The notes beneath the pieces are model-generated. The model did not search any database. It had not been told where the DNA came from and saw only the letters and a program-made list of their open reading frames with translations. Source: Acidimicrobiia bacterium (lineage in GTDB: Bacteria; Actinomycetota; Acidimicrobiia; Spongiisociales; ZC4RG35). From it: a stretch of DNA of 42,714 nucleotides. Of this stretch, positions 8,027 to 16,232 are shown piece by piece (position 1 is the first letter of the stretch; each line of letters starts with the position of its first letter). The translations under genes and the position numbers were made by a program. The DNA lies in contig JAICRU010000018.1 of assembly GCA_025937235.1 (NCBI GenBank), positions 1 to 42,714 of the forward strand, given 5' to 3'.

Positions 8027-9824
8027 CGTCGACGCGGAGGGCGGCAACGAACGCCTCTTGGGGTACTTCGACCGATCCCACCATCTTCATCCGCTTCTTG
8101 CCTTCCTTCTGCTTGGTGAGGAGCTTTTTCTTGCGGGTCACGTCACCGCCGTAACACTTGGCGATGACGTCCTTACGCTTAGCCTTCACCGTCTCCCTGC
8201 TGATGATTCGGCCCCCGATCGCGGCCTGTATGGGCACGTCGAACATCTGACGTGGGATGAGCCCGCGGAGACGACCGGTCATCTTCGTCCCATAGTCGGT
8301 GGCCTTGTCCCGGTGCACGATCGCCGAGAAGGCGTCCACCGGCTGGCCGTTGAGCAAGATGTCGACCTTGACCAGGTCAGCCGTCCGATACTCGTCTGCC
8401 TCGTAGTCGAGTGACGCGTAGCCCTTGGTCCGGGACTTGAGGAGGTCGAAGAAGTCGAACACGATCTCCGAGAGTGGGATCCGATAGTCGAGCTCCACCC
8501 GTTCCGGGCTCAGATAGCTCATGTTCCCCATCTCGCCCCGCTTGGCGGTGACCAATTCCATGATCGGCCCCACGTAGTCGCTCGGGGTGAGGATCATCGC
8601 TCGCACGTAGGGCTCGGAGATGTCGCCTCGGCTCCCCGGGTCGGGTAGGTCTTGTGGTGACTTGATCTCTCGGATGGTCCCGTCAGGCATGGTCACCCGG
8701 TAGGCGACCGAAGGGGCCGTGGCGACGAGATCGAGGTCGTATTCACGCTCGAGACGCTCCCTGACGATCTCCATATGGAGAAGCCCGAGAAACCCCACCC
8801 GAAACCCGAAGCCGAGTGCCCGGCTGGTCTCCGGTTCCCACATCAGCGACCCGTCGTTCAGTCGGAGCTTCTCGAGGGCCTCACGCAGCCTCTCGAAGTC
8901 GTCGCCGTCGGTCGGGAAGAGGCCCGAGAAGACCATCGGCTTCGGCTCGGCATAGCCCGCCAGCGCCTCGAGGGCGGGGCTTCCGGCATCGGTCAGGGTG
9001 TCACCCACCTTGATCCGATCGATCTCCTTCACCCCGGTGATCAGATATCCCACCGCCCCTGCCTCGAGGACATTCACCGGTTTCGCCGCCGGGGTCAGGA
9101 CCCCCACCTCGGCGGCGTCGTGTGTCTCCCCCGTCGCCATGAACTTGAGCTTGAATCCCGAGCGGAGCCGTCCGTCGACCACCCTGACGTAACACACCAC
9201 GCCCCGGTAGGCGTCGTAGTAGGAGTCGAACACCAGGGCACGCAGCGGTGCCTCGGGATCTCCAGAGGGAGGTGGGATCAGGCCCACCACTCGCTGCAGG
9301 AGCCCCTCGACCCCCTCGCCGGTCTTGGCCGAGATGCGGGCGACGTCTTCGGCCGACCCCCCGATGACGTTTGTGATCTCGGTGGCCACCCGGTCTGGAT
9401 CGGCTGCGATGAGGTCGATCTTGTTGATGACGGGGATGACCTCGAGACCCGCCTCGACGGCGAGGTAGGCGTTGGCCAGGGTCTGGGCCTGGACTCCCTG
9501 GGCCGCATCCACCAGTAGCAGGGCCCCCTCGCAAGCGGCCAACGAGCGAGAGACCTCATAGGAGAAGTCGACGTGCCCCGGCGTGTCGATGAGGTTCAGG
9601 ACGTATTCTTCGCCGCCCTCGTCCCGATGAGTGAGCCTCACCGTTTGGGCTTTGATCGTGATCCCCCGCTCCCGCTCCAGGTCCATGGTGTCCAGCACTT
9701 GCTCACGCATGTCTCGTGCATCGACCGCTCCGGTCATCTCGAGCAGGCGATCGGCCAGGGTCGACTTGCCGTGGTCGATGTGAGCGATGATCGAGAAGTT
9801 GCGTATGCGCGCTTGATTGGTCAC
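8016..9824 (-). CDS. lepA: Elongation factor 4 (LepA), back-translocating GTPase
   Basis: Ribosome-bound GTPase that back-translocates stalled ribosomes. G motifs: [21 protein letters not shown] and NKID. Domains II-IV follow, then the LepA-specific C-terminal domain with [17 protein letters not shown]. The 602-aa length is exact for the family. The start is a GTG at 9824 with a C-rich leader and no evident SD. A good promoter sits just upstream (TTAACA, 16 nt, TACAAT), giving a leader of roughly 15 nt. It is the first gene of the minus-strand operon and divergent from rpsT. Confidence 0.98.
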   Translation of the reverse strand: MTNQARIRNFSIIAHIDHGKSTLADRLLEMTGAVDARDMREQVLDTMDLERERGITIKAQTVRLTHRDEGGEEYVLNLIDTPGHVDFSYEVSRSLAACEGALLLVDAAQGVQAQTLANAYLAVEAGLEVIPVINKIDLIAADPDRVATEITNVIGGSAEDVARISAKTGEGVEGLLQRVVGLIPPPSGDPEAPLRALVFDSYYDAYRGVVCYVRVVDGRLRSGFKLKFMATGETHDAAEVGVLTPAAKPVNVLEAGAVGYLITGVKEIDRIKVGDTLTDAGSPALEALAGYAEPKPMVFSGLFPTDGDDFERLREALEKLRLNDGSLMWEPETSRALGFGFRVGFLGLLHMEIVRERLEREYDLDLVATAPSVAYRVTMPDGTIREIKSPQDLPDPGSRGDISEPYVRAMILTPSDYVGPIMELVTAKRGEMGNMSYLSPERVELDYRIPLSEIVFDFFDLLKSRTKGYASLDYEADEYRTADLVKVDILLNGQPVDAFSAIVHRDKATDYGTKMTGRLRGLIPRQMFDVPIQAAIGGRIISRETVKAKRKDVIAKCYGGDVTRKKKLLTKQKEGKKRMKMVGSVEVPQEAFVAALRVDDDM

Positions 9825-9845
9825 GAGAGCCCGGGAGGAGGCGGC

Positions 9846-9873
9846 ATTGTACCTATGGGGGCCTCGCTGTTAA
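9846..9873 (-). promoter_or_regulatory. Promoter of the lepA operon
   Basis: Minus-strand reading: TTAACA (9873-9868; one mismatch to TTGACA), a 16-nt spacer, then TACAAT (9851-9846; one mismatch to TATAAT). The expected start is near 9839, about 15 nt before the lepA GTG. It occupies the same DNA as a candidate rpsT promoter on the other strand. Confidence 0.6.
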
Positions 9874-9876
9874 CGT
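9847..9876 (+). promoter_or_regulatory. Possible rpsT promoter, overlapping the lepA promoter
   Basis: Plus-strand TTGTAC (9847-9852), an 18-nt spacer and TAACGT (9871-9876; TANNNT). The predicted start, about 9883, lies inside the leader hairpin at 9880-9903. The -35 is weak (three of six), so confidence is limited. Confidence 0.35.
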
Positions 9877-9879
9877 TGC

Positions 9880-9903
9880 GGCTCCGGTCCTTCGATCGGA
9901 GCC
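9880..9903 (+). promoter_or_regulatory. rpsT leader stem-loop
   Basis: GGCTCCG and CGGAGCC pair over 7 bp with a 10-nt loop, about 50 nt before the rpsT ATG. A second small stem (TGGCC/GGCCA, 9907-9920) follows. Ribosomal protein leaders often hold autoregulatory structure, but no known S20 leader motif is recognised here. Confidence 0.35.
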
Positions 9904-9951
9904 CCATGGCCCCCGGGCCAATGTCTCGCGCACGAGAGTCGAATTTCACAC

Positions 9952-10203
9952 ATGGCCAACATCAAGTCACAGATCAAGCGGAACCGTCAGAACGAAGCCC
10001 GGCGGATGCGCAACAAGTCGATCAACAGCAGCCTCAAGACAAGCGTCAAGAAGGTCGAGACCGCCTCCGCTGCGGGGGAGCAGACCGACGACCTGATGCG
10101 TCAGGCGCAAGCCGAGATCGACGGCGCAGTCTCCAAGGGCGTTCTCCACAAGAAGACGGCGGCCCGCAAGAAGTCACGACTGGCTAAGCGCGTATCGACC
10201 TAA
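9952..10203 (+). CDS. rpsT: 30S ribosomal protein S20
   Basis: Primary 16S rRNA-binding protein of the 30S body. Lys/Arg-rich helical sequence beginning [18 protein letters not shown] and containing [17 protein letters not shown], the conserved C-terminal signature. 83 aa, family size 83-90. No strong SD is visible before the ATG. The last codons and the TAA stop lie in a 16-bp perfect tandem duplication; the duplication places the TAA in frame, so it set the present C-terminus (RVST). Convergent with holA. Confidence 0.97.
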   Translation: MANIKSQIKRNRQNEARRMRNKSINSSLKTSVKKVETASAAGEQTDDLMRQAQAEIDGAVSKGVLHKKTAARKKSRLAKRVST

Positions 10204-10215
10204 GCGCGTATCGAC
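10184..10215 (+). repeat. 16-bp perfect tandem duplication at the end of rpsT
   Basis: CTAAGCGCGTATCGAC occurs at 10184-10199 and again at 10200-10215 with no gap. Copy 1 is read as the codons for AKRVST; copy 2 is shifted by one frame so its TAA becomes the stop codon. Confidence 0.95.
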
Positions 10216-10216
10216 G

Positions 10217-10232
10217 GGCTGATCGCTCAGCC
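10217..10232. terminator. Short hairpin between convergent rpsT and holA
   Basis: GGCTGA-TCGC-TCAGCC, a 6-bp stem with a tetraloop, 13 nt after the rpsT stop and overlapping the holA stop codon. It lacks a U-run on either strand, so it is at best a weak bidirectional terminator. Confidence 0.35.
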
Positions 10233-11210
10233 GTACCAACGGCACAGCGCCACAGTCAGCCTCTCGAGCGTCACCCGATGTACCTCTTCGGGTTGCGACT
10301 TGATGACCCGATCGGCTCGCACCAGCGCCTCCTGTGCTCGACGCAACGAGGATTCACGCACCTTCCCCCGCTGATTCCAGAATCGGACCGGCCCGCGGTC
10401 AGCCGCAGTGGCGCCGAGCCAGCTCCGGAAGGTCGGCTCATCTGGGGCCGCCGCTGCCAAAGCCCGCTTCTTGAGGTCAGACTCGACCGCGGCGAGGTAG
10501 ACGAGTGGGTGCCCGTGAACCAGGAAGTCGGACAGGCGGCGTAGCGCCTCGCCCACGTCGCCTTTGGAGATGGCGTCTGTGATCAGGAACGTAGGCTCGT
10601 CGGGCCGGTTCTTGAATCGGTCGAGCACCATCTCCTTGGTGATCTTGCTCCCAACCTGCTCCAGTTGGTCCAGCGCCTGACCCATCGCAGCCGTGTCGGA
10701 GCCGAACTTCTGGATGAGAGCCTTCTCGGCCCCCTTGTCGAAGACGAGGCCACGGTCGCGCACTTCGGCGTCCACCCACTGCAGCGCCTGGCGCTCCCAC
10801 ATCTTCTTGACCGACTGTGAATCGCCGAGACTCTTGACCAGGGCGGCCATCTGCCGGGGAATCGCTCCTGCCGCCAGGATCACCACCTCGATTTCGGATA
10901 GGTTGGCCGTCTCTATCAGCTCCTTCAGGACCTCCCCCTCGGAAACCTGGAGGTTCTGGGCATCCACCAGCTCCAAGCCCTGGGCTCCCCCGAACAAGGA
11001 CCCGGACTGGAGGAGGGGGATTGCCGGCTCCAATTCGGCTCGCAATGTCCCCTCGCCCTCCTCCCCGGCGCCTCGCCCTGGCACGTCGACACGCACGACC
11101 TGAGACCGATCTAGCCCGGCGCGGGCAAAGTGAGCGGCCGCACCGTCGAGCATCTGCTGCCGCTCTCCGGGCCCGGCGTTGGATGGCGCCGTGATCAGGA
11201 GCAGGGACAT
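10227..11210 (-). CDS. holA: DNA polymerase III subunit delta
   Basis: Clamp-loader wrench subunit that opens the beta sliding clamp. It has the delta fold order: an N-terminal P-loop-less AAA-like domain (LLLITAPSNAGPGER, then LLQSGSLFGGAQGLELVDAQNL), a lid segment around IPRQMAALVKSLG, and the C-terminal collar domain with AISKGDVGEALRRLSDFL. 327 aa, usual length. It follows the DHPS-like gene with a 31-nt gap and sits near comEC, a common actinobacterial arrangement (comEA-comEC-holA, with rpsT opposite). Confidence 0.93.
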   Translation of the reverse strand: MSLLLITAPSNAGPGERQQMLDGAAAHFARAGLDRSQVVRVDVPGRGAGEEGEGTLRAELEPAIPLLQSGSLFGGAQGLELVDAQNLQVSEGEVLKELIETANLSEIEVVILAAGAIPRQMAALVKSLGDSQSVKKMWERQALQWVDAEVRDRGLVFDKGAEKALIQKFGSDTAAMGQALDQLEQVGSKITKEMVLDRFKNRPDEPTFLITDAISKGDVGEALRRLSDFLVHGHPLVYLAAVESDLKKRALAAAAPDEPTFRSWLGATAADRGPVRFWNQRGKVRESSLRRAQEALVRADRVIKSQPEEVHRVTLERLTVALCRWYG

Positions 11211-11241
11211 CTCATGTGACCGTAATCGCCGACCCCGACAT

Positions 11242-12039
11242 CTATCCCCCCCGCCCGAAAAGCCTCACGATGTCGCAGGCAACGGCTACGTCGTGGGCCC
11301 GGATGATGTCGGCCTCGTGCTCCACAGCGAGGGAGATGTAGGCCACGACCCGGTGGAAGTCTCTCTTGCGAGGGATCGGGACGAGGACCGGTCGTCCCAA
11401 TGCCTTGATGGGCGCGAGACCGGCGATGACCTGGAGTTGCATCCGGGTATAGGCCTCGTAGTCCCCGCGGTAGTTGAGGGCGATGCCCGGGTCGATGATC
11501 ACGTTTTCGATGCCGTTCCGCCCAAGGTCGTCGACCAGGCCCCTGAAGCGGTGTGCCGTCATCTCGGCCTTGTCGTCTCGGATCTCGACCTCCCCCACAC
11601 CGTGTGGGTTGTCACCCTCGACGTAGACCGCCACGGCCGCCACTCCGGCAGCGGCTACCGCTTCCCGCATCTCTTCGTCGGCCAGGCCCCCGGTGTCGTT
11701 GACGATCACTGCCCCCGCCTCGACCGCTGCGCCCGCCACGTCTGGCTTCCAGGTATCGATCGAAACCAGATGCCCCTCCGCCACCAGAGCCTCGACGACA
11801 GGCACAACCCGCGAGATCTCGTCGACACTGTCGATGGTCGGGTTGTCGAAGTGAGACGACTGTCCACCCAGGTCGATCAGGGTGGCACCCCAACCCCGAT
11901 AGCGGTCCGCCATCAACATCGCCTCATCCACGGACCGCGCCACCGTGTGCACGTTCCTCGAGTCAGGCGAGACGTTGATGACCCCCATGACATAGGTGAC
12001 CTCACCCAGCGGGAGCTTGGTCGCACCGAGGTCCAGCAT
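11242..12039 (-). CDS. Dihydropteroate synthase-like TIM-barrel protein (FolP family, divergent)
   Basis: DHPS joins a pterin pyrophosphate to p-aminobenzoate in folate synthesis. Family landmarks: MGVINVSPDS, IDLGGQSS, VSIDTWKPDVAGAA, VIVNDTGG, IIDPG, PRKRDF and IIRAHDV. Residues expected to hold the pterin (Asp, Asn, Asp, Lys) and the final Arg-x-His are kept. The flexible loop after NVSPDS is RNVHTVA instead of the usual F-S-D-G-G, and the SRKS motif is PRKR. It may therefore be a paralogue with another substrate. The track start (12159) overlaps comEC; the ATG at 12039 with GGGAG upstream gives a normal 265-aa protein. Confidence 0.8.
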   Translation of the reverse strand: MLDLGATKLPLGEVTYVMGVINVSPDSRNVHTVARSVDEAMLMADRYRGWGATLIDLGGQSSHFDNPTIDSVDEISRVVPVVEALVAEGHLVSIDTWKPDVAGAAVEAGAVIVNDTGGLADEEMREAVAAAGVAAVAVYVEGDNPHGVGEVEIRDDKAEMTAHRFRGLVDDLGRNGIENVIIDPGIALNYRGDYEAYTRMQLQVIAGLAPIKALGRPVLVPIPRKRDFHRVVAYISLAVEHEADIIRAHDVAVACDIVRLFGRGG

Positions 12040-12103
12040 CGGCCCCAGTCTCCCACCATTCGCGCCGGTAGAACCGTGGTAGATCCTCGCGGAACGATCG
12101 GTA

Positions 12104-14179
12104 TCAGCCGAGTGGCACTGCCACGTCACCAGACTCGTCGGTGCGCAACACCTCCGCACCCGAGTTCGTGAGGGCGTCGATCACCCATGCCACCGGGTGC
12201 CCGAAGTCATTGGCGCCGACTGAGATCACCGCCAGATCCGAGTCCACCCCCTCCAGCCAGGCCGGATCCGAAGTCCCGCCACCATGATGAGGCACCTTGA
12301 GGACGTCGGCCTCGAGATCGCCCAGGTCGGCCTGGGCGTGCGTCTCGATGTCGCCGGCCAGCAGCATGGATCGCTCCGGGCCTTCAACCATGAGCACGAT
12401 CGACTCGTCGTTCACCGATGCGTACTCCCGCTCCGGGCCGGCCACCGTGAGCAGGAGCCCACCTAGCCGGTACACGTCACCCACCACTGGTTCGACCAGA
12501 TCGACCCCTGCCTCCCCGAAGCGATGGGTCAGATCGGCCAGAGCATCACTCTCAAGGTGCGCGGCGAAGCCCGCCCAAAGGGCGCCGACCGGGATCATCC
12601 CGGGCAGACCCGCCAGTCCGGCGGAATGGTCCGCGTGTGGGTGGGTGAGGATCACCAGTTCGAGTCGGCGCACCCGGTACCTGGCGAGGCTATCGGCCAG
12701 GCTCACCTGGTCTGGCCCGCCGTCTACTAATGCGAACGAGCCGTCGCCACCGTCGAGGAGGATGGCGTCGCCTTGTCCGACATCGAGGACCACCACGCCC
12801 GGATCGGGCAGGTGCGGCGCCGGTCCGACGACCAGCCAGGCGATGGCCCCCGAGGCGAGGAGGGCAACGATGGGCCGAGCGGCCGGGCGCCAGACCACTA
12901 TGACGAGAGCCGTCATCACCAGGGCGAGCCCGCCCCAAGCGACCTGGGGCCACACCGACGCCACCCGGGCCGCGGCCAACACCGTCGACGCCAGCCACGA
13001 CGCCACCTCGACGGCCGGGTCGAGGCCGATCGCACCGATGGCGCCTACGACGGTGGCAGTCGCCACCACTGGCGCCACCAACAGGTTGGCCAGCGGCGAG
13101 AGCAGGGGCACCTGGCCGAAGTGGAGGATCAGGAGCGGAGCGACGGCCAGCTGGGCTCCCGTCCCGACCGCAAGTGCCCGGGCCAACCTGCCCCGGCGTA
13201 CCGGGTATCTCGAGCCGACTATCACGCCGACCGTGGCGGCAACCGAGAGCTGGAAGCCTGGGTCCGCGGCGAGGCCCGGGTCGAGGATGAGCAACCCGAC
13301 CACTGCGGCCGCAACCACCTGCCAGGTCTCCAAAGCGAACCCGGCCAGACGCCCACCCAGGACGAGGGCTGCCATTGCCGAGGCGCGAACGACGGAGGGT
13401 TCGAATCCCGTGGTAGCGGCGAAGACCGGCAGCCCCAGCAGCCCGACCACGGCACGTCTCCGGGGCCCGATGCCCGCAGGCCCTGCAGCCACGAACAGAA
13501 GCCCGAGGAAGATGGCGACGTTCGACCCGCTCACTGCGGTGTAGTGGGAGAGGCCCGACCTCCTCATCGCATACTGATCCATCTCATGGATCCCGCTGGT
13601 GTCTCCGACGAGGAACCCGGCGAGAAGAGCTCGGCCCCCTTCCAGGGGTCTGAGCCGATCGATCACCCTTCGTCGAATGGCGTTGCCCGCCACAAGCACC
13701 GGTGACCGCGGTTCGGCGACCACTTCGAAACTGGAGGCCGCGATCACACCCCGGTGCCGATCGCCGGCAGCCTCCCCCGGGCCACTCACTCCCCGCCCCT
13801 CCACCCTCACCCACTGGCCCGGCGATCCATCCGACCCCTCGGGGAGATCGACGAGGATCGGGCCTGCGCCGTCGTCGACCAACGCGTACGGCCCATACCG
13901 GCCCTCGATGACATCAGTGGCGAGCACGCCGGTGATCTCGGTCGCCCCGAGCGGAATCGCCGGCATCGCGGTGGTGACCTGAAGCGAGGCGATCAGGGCG
14001 ATCGCCCCCGCGATCGTTCCGGATACAGGGCGGCCCGCCACGCCCAGGCCCAGCACGATAAGCGAAACGATGATCAGCCCCCGGCTCGACCAGGAGCCGA
14101 GGAGCGCAGCGAGGAAGGAGGCCAAGGCGCACAAGACCCAGGGACGCGAGGCAGGGGGCAGGATGGCCAGCGATGTCAA
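12104..14179 (-). CDS. comEC: ComEC/Rec2 family competence DNA-uptake channel
   Basis: Inner-membrane channel for single-stranded DNA during natural transformation. Order: two or three N-terminal TM helices; an OB-like periplasmic domain (about 60-160); the Competence TM block (about 200-440, with GLSHYTAVSGSNVAIFLG near 211); and a C-terminal metallo-beta-lactamase-like domain with ILTHPHADHSAGLAG, proposed to degrade the non-transported strand. At 691 aa it is a full-length two-domain type. The start is a TTG whose last two bases and the next A form the TGA stop of comEA (TTGA), implying coupling. Confidence 0.94.
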   Translation of the reverse strand: MTSLAILPPASRPWVLCALASFLAALLGSWSSRGLIIVSLIVLGLGVAGRPVSGTIAGAIALIASLQVTTAMPAIPLGATEITGVLATDVIEGRYGPYALVDDGAGPILVDLPEGSDGSPGQWVRVEGRGVSGPGEAAGDRHRGVIAASSFEVVAEPRSPVLVAGNAIRRRVIDRLRPLEGGRALLAGFLVGDTSGIHEMDQYAMRRSGLSHYTAVSGSNVAIFLGLLFVAAGPAGIGPRRRAVVGLLGLPVFAATTGFEPSVVRASAMAALVLGGRLAGFALETWQVVAAAVVGLLILDPGLAADPGFQLSVAATVGVIVGSRYPVRRGRLARALAVGTGAQLAVAPLLILHFGQVPLLSPLANLLVAPVVATATVVGAIGAIGLDPAVEVASWLASTVLAAARVASVWPQVAWGGLALVMTALVIVVWRPAARPIVALLASGAIAWLVVGPAPHLPDPGVVVLDVGQGDAILLDGGDGSFALVDGGPDQVSLADSLARYRVRRLELVILTHPHADHSAGLAGLPGMIPVGALWAGFAAHLESDALADLTHRFGEAGVDLVEPVVGDVYRLGGLLLTVAGPEREYASVNDESIVLMVEGPERSMLLAGDIETHAQADLGDLEADVLKVPHHGGGTSDPAWLEGVDSDLAVISVGANDFGHPVAWVIDALTNSGAEVLRTDESGDVAVPLG

Positions 14180-14727
14180 GGCACCCTGATCAGGTCCCTC
14201 ATCGATGCCAACTTGGCTTCCCCGATTCCAGGTACCTCCAACAGGTCCTCGGCGGCCTCGAACGGTCCATTGGCCTCTCGATGGTCGATGATCCTCTCGG
14301 CGAGCACCGGGCCGACACCAGGCAGCTGCTCCAGGGTGGAGACGTCGGCGAGGTTGATCGAGATGAGGCCGCCGGAGTCGGTGGCCGACGAGACCGAAAT
14401 CGAATCCCCTGGCCCGGGTATCTGAACATGGTCACCTGCGACGAGTGGCCGAGCCAGGTTCACCGTGTCGAGGAGGGCCCCTTCCATTGCCCCGCCTGCG
14501 GCAGCCACGGCATCGGCGACGATCGCACCCTCGGTGACCTGGACGACACCTGGCATGGACACCCAACCCGACACATAGACCGGGAAAGTCTCGGCGCTCG
14601 TCCGCCCGGCCGCGGTCGTTGCGGTCGATTCGGTCGAGCTCGGTTGGCCTCCCACGGCACCCACACCGGCACCCAGGAGAACAGCGGTCACCAACAAGCC
14701 GAGTGCCGTGCCCTGGATGCGGCTCAT
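14176..14727 (-). CDS. comEA: ComEA-like competence DNA-binding protein
   Basis: Surface DNA receptor that feeds ComEC. An N-terminal TM anchor (about 8-28) and a short Ser/Thr linker are followed by an SLBB domain (about 48-102, with VYVSGWVSMPGVVQV). The helix-hairpin-helix pair comes next: LADVSTLEQLPGVGPVLAERIIDH and ADDLLEVPGIG-like EDLLEVPGIGEAKLASM. 183 aa. The ATG has a clear GGGGAG SD 5 nt upstream. First gene of the comEA-comEC group, divergent from the polyphosphate kinase. Confidence 0.94.
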   Translation of the reverse strand: MSRIQGTALGLLVTAVLLGAGVGAVGGQPSSTESTATTAAGRTSAETFPVYVSGWVSMPGVVQVTEGAIVADAVAAAGGAMEGALLDTVNLARPLVAGDHVQIPGPGDSISVSSATDSGGLISINLADVSTLEQLPGVGPVLAERIIDHREANGPFEAAEDLLEVPGIGEAKLASMRDLIRVP

Positions 14728-14791
14728 CTTCTCCCCTCACCTATCCCTCTTCCTACCAACGGGACGGGGAGGAGGGAAGACAGTCGTCGGT

Positions 14792-14797
14792 TAGTGT
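14792..14797 (+). promoter_or_regulatory. -10 box giving a probable leaderless ppk2 mRNA
   Basis: TAGTGT (TANNNT) lies 7 nt before the only plausible start (GTG 14805), so transcription would begin at or next to the start codon. No SD is present at usable distance. The same spacing occurs before the macro-domain gene. Confidence 0.45.
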
Positions 14798-14804
14798 CCG
14801 ATCG

Positions 14805-15614
14805 GTGCTCGACACGTCGACGTTTCTCGTGCCCCAGGGCACCCCGGCCGGTCTCGCCCAGCGCGATCCAGATTCCCGCCAGGGCTTCGAGGGTGGGAAG
14901 AAGGAGGGAAAGGCCGCCCTCGAGCCGCTCACCGCCAGGCTCGCCGAGCTTCAGACCGCCTTGTGGGCCGAATCTGAGCAAAAGCTGCTCATCGTCCTGC
15001 AGGCGATGGACACGGGAGGAAAGGACGGGACCATCCGCAACGTGTTCATGGGGGTCAACCCGCAGGGTGTCCGGGTCTGGGGCTTCGGCGCCCCCACCGA
15101 GTGGGAGCTCGCCCACGACTATTTGTGGCGGGTCCACGAGCACACCCCGGCAAATGGCGGGATCACGATCTTCAACCGCTCGCACTACGAAGACGTCCTG
15201 GTGGTGCGGGTGAAGGATCTCGTAGCCGAGTCGCGCTGGCGGAAGCGATACGAACACATCGTCGACTTCGAGCGCCTGCTCTCCGACGAGGGGACGACCG
15301 TGGTGAAGCTGTTCCTCCACATCTCCAAGGAGGAGCAGAGATCGCGTCTCGAGGCCCGACTCCAGGAGACCGACAAACGATGGAAGTTCAATCCGGGAGA
15401 TCTCGAAGACCGCAAGCTCTGGGATGACTTCCAGGAGGCATACGAGGAGGCGATCACCCGGACTTCGACCGAACAGGCCCCCTGGTACGTGGTGCCGGCC
15501 GATCGGAAGTGGTATCGGGACCTGGCCGCGGCCAGCATCCTGATCGAGACCCTGGAGAGGATGGACCCCCGTTTTCCACCCGAGCCGGACCTCGACGGCG
15601 TGGTGGTGGAGTAG
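14805..15614 (+). CDS. ppk2: Polyphosphate kinase 2 family protein (polyP:nucleotide phosphotransferase)
   Basis: Transfers phosphate between polyphosphate and nucleoside mono- or diphosphates. Walker A is in LQAMDTGGKDGTIRNVF, followed by the family blocks GVNPQGVRVWGF, HDYLWRVHEHTP, IFNRSHYEDVLVVRV and PWYVVPADRKWYRDL. 269 aa, single-domain PPK2. The track ORF runs back to 14619 through comEA antisense; the GTG at 14805 is the first start in frame that leaves a normal N-terminus (VLDTSTFLV). I cannot assign class I, II or III from sequence alone. A GNAT gene follows after 13 nt. Confidence 0.93.
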   Translation: MLDTSTFLVPQGTPAGLAQRDPDSRQGFEGGKKEGKAALEPLTARLAELQTALWAESEQKLLIVLQAMDTGGKDGTIRNVFMGVNPQGVRVWGFGAPTEWELAHDYLWRVHEHTPANGGITIFNRSHYEDVLVVRVKDLVAESRWRKRYEHIVDFERLLSDEGTTVVKLFLHISKEEQRSRLEARLQETDKRWKFNPGDLEDRKLWDDFQEAYEEAITRTSTEQAPWYVVPADRKWYRDLAAASILIETLERMDPRFPPEPDLDGVVVE

Positions 15615-15627
15615 CCGGAAGGTCGCG

Positions 15628-16224
15628 GTGCTCCGCATCGTCCCCGCCAACGAGGCCGGCTGCGACGACCTCCAAACCGTGTTCGGCTCGCGCGGTGCTG
15701 CCGTGACCTGCCAGTGCCAGCGTTACAAGCTGGCACCCAAGGAGTCGTTCGGATCGTTTCCCGCCGAGGAACGGGAGCTCCGGCTGCGGGAGCAAACCGA
15801 CTGCGGCAACCCCGGGTCGGACAGCACCAGCGGGCTCGTCGCCTTTATCGACGACGAACCTGTGGGCTGGTGTGCGGTCGAGCCCCGGGACCACTACTCG
15901 GGGCTCCTCCGGGTATACCGGATCCCCTGGATGGGCCGGGACGAGGACAAACACGATGACAGCGTCTGGGCCGTGACCTGTTTCTTCACCCGGGCCGGCT
16001 TCCGTCGACAGGGCATCAGCTACGAGCTGGCGCGCGCCGCCGTCGATCATGCGAGGGCAGGGGGTGCCCGTGCCATAGAGGGTTATCCGATTTTCACCCG
16101 GCCCGGCGAGATCATCACCTGGGATGAGGCGCATGTCGGATCGCCCGGTGTGTTCACCGAGGCCGGGTTCGTCGAGGTGAGCCGCCCGTCACCTCGGAGG
16201 GCGGTCATGCGCATCGACTTCTAG
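15628..16224 (+). CDS. GNAT family N-acetyltransferase
   Basis: Acyl-CoA-dependent acetyltransferase of unknown substrate. Beta strands AFIDDEPVGWCAVEPRDHY lead to motif A (CFFTRAGFRRQGISYELARAAVDHA), where RRQGIS is the pyrophosphate-binding turn. The N-terminal CQCQRYK block is shared with a sub-family that carries a CxC or CWC motif there. 198 aa. The GTG start has GGAAGG 5 nt upstream and is 13 nt after ppk2, so the two are probably co-transcribed. The end faces the HExxH gene with an 8-nt gap and no terminator. Confidence 0.85.
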   Translation: MLRIVPANEAGCDDLQTVFGSRGAAVTCQCQRYKLAPKESFGSFPAEERELRLREQTDCGNPGSDSTSGLVAFIDDEPVGWCAVEPRDHYSGLLRVYRIPWMGRDEDKHDDSVWAVTCFFTRAGFRRQGISYELARAAVDHARAGGARAIEGYPIFTRPGEIITWDEAHVGSPGVFTEAGFVEVSRPSPRRAVMRIDF

Positions 16225-16232
16225 CCCCGGTC

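Noticed and set aside
5823-8100. CIRCE operator for HrcA
   Set aside because: I looked upstream of hrcA and lepA for TTAGCACTC-N9-GAGTGCTAA and found none.
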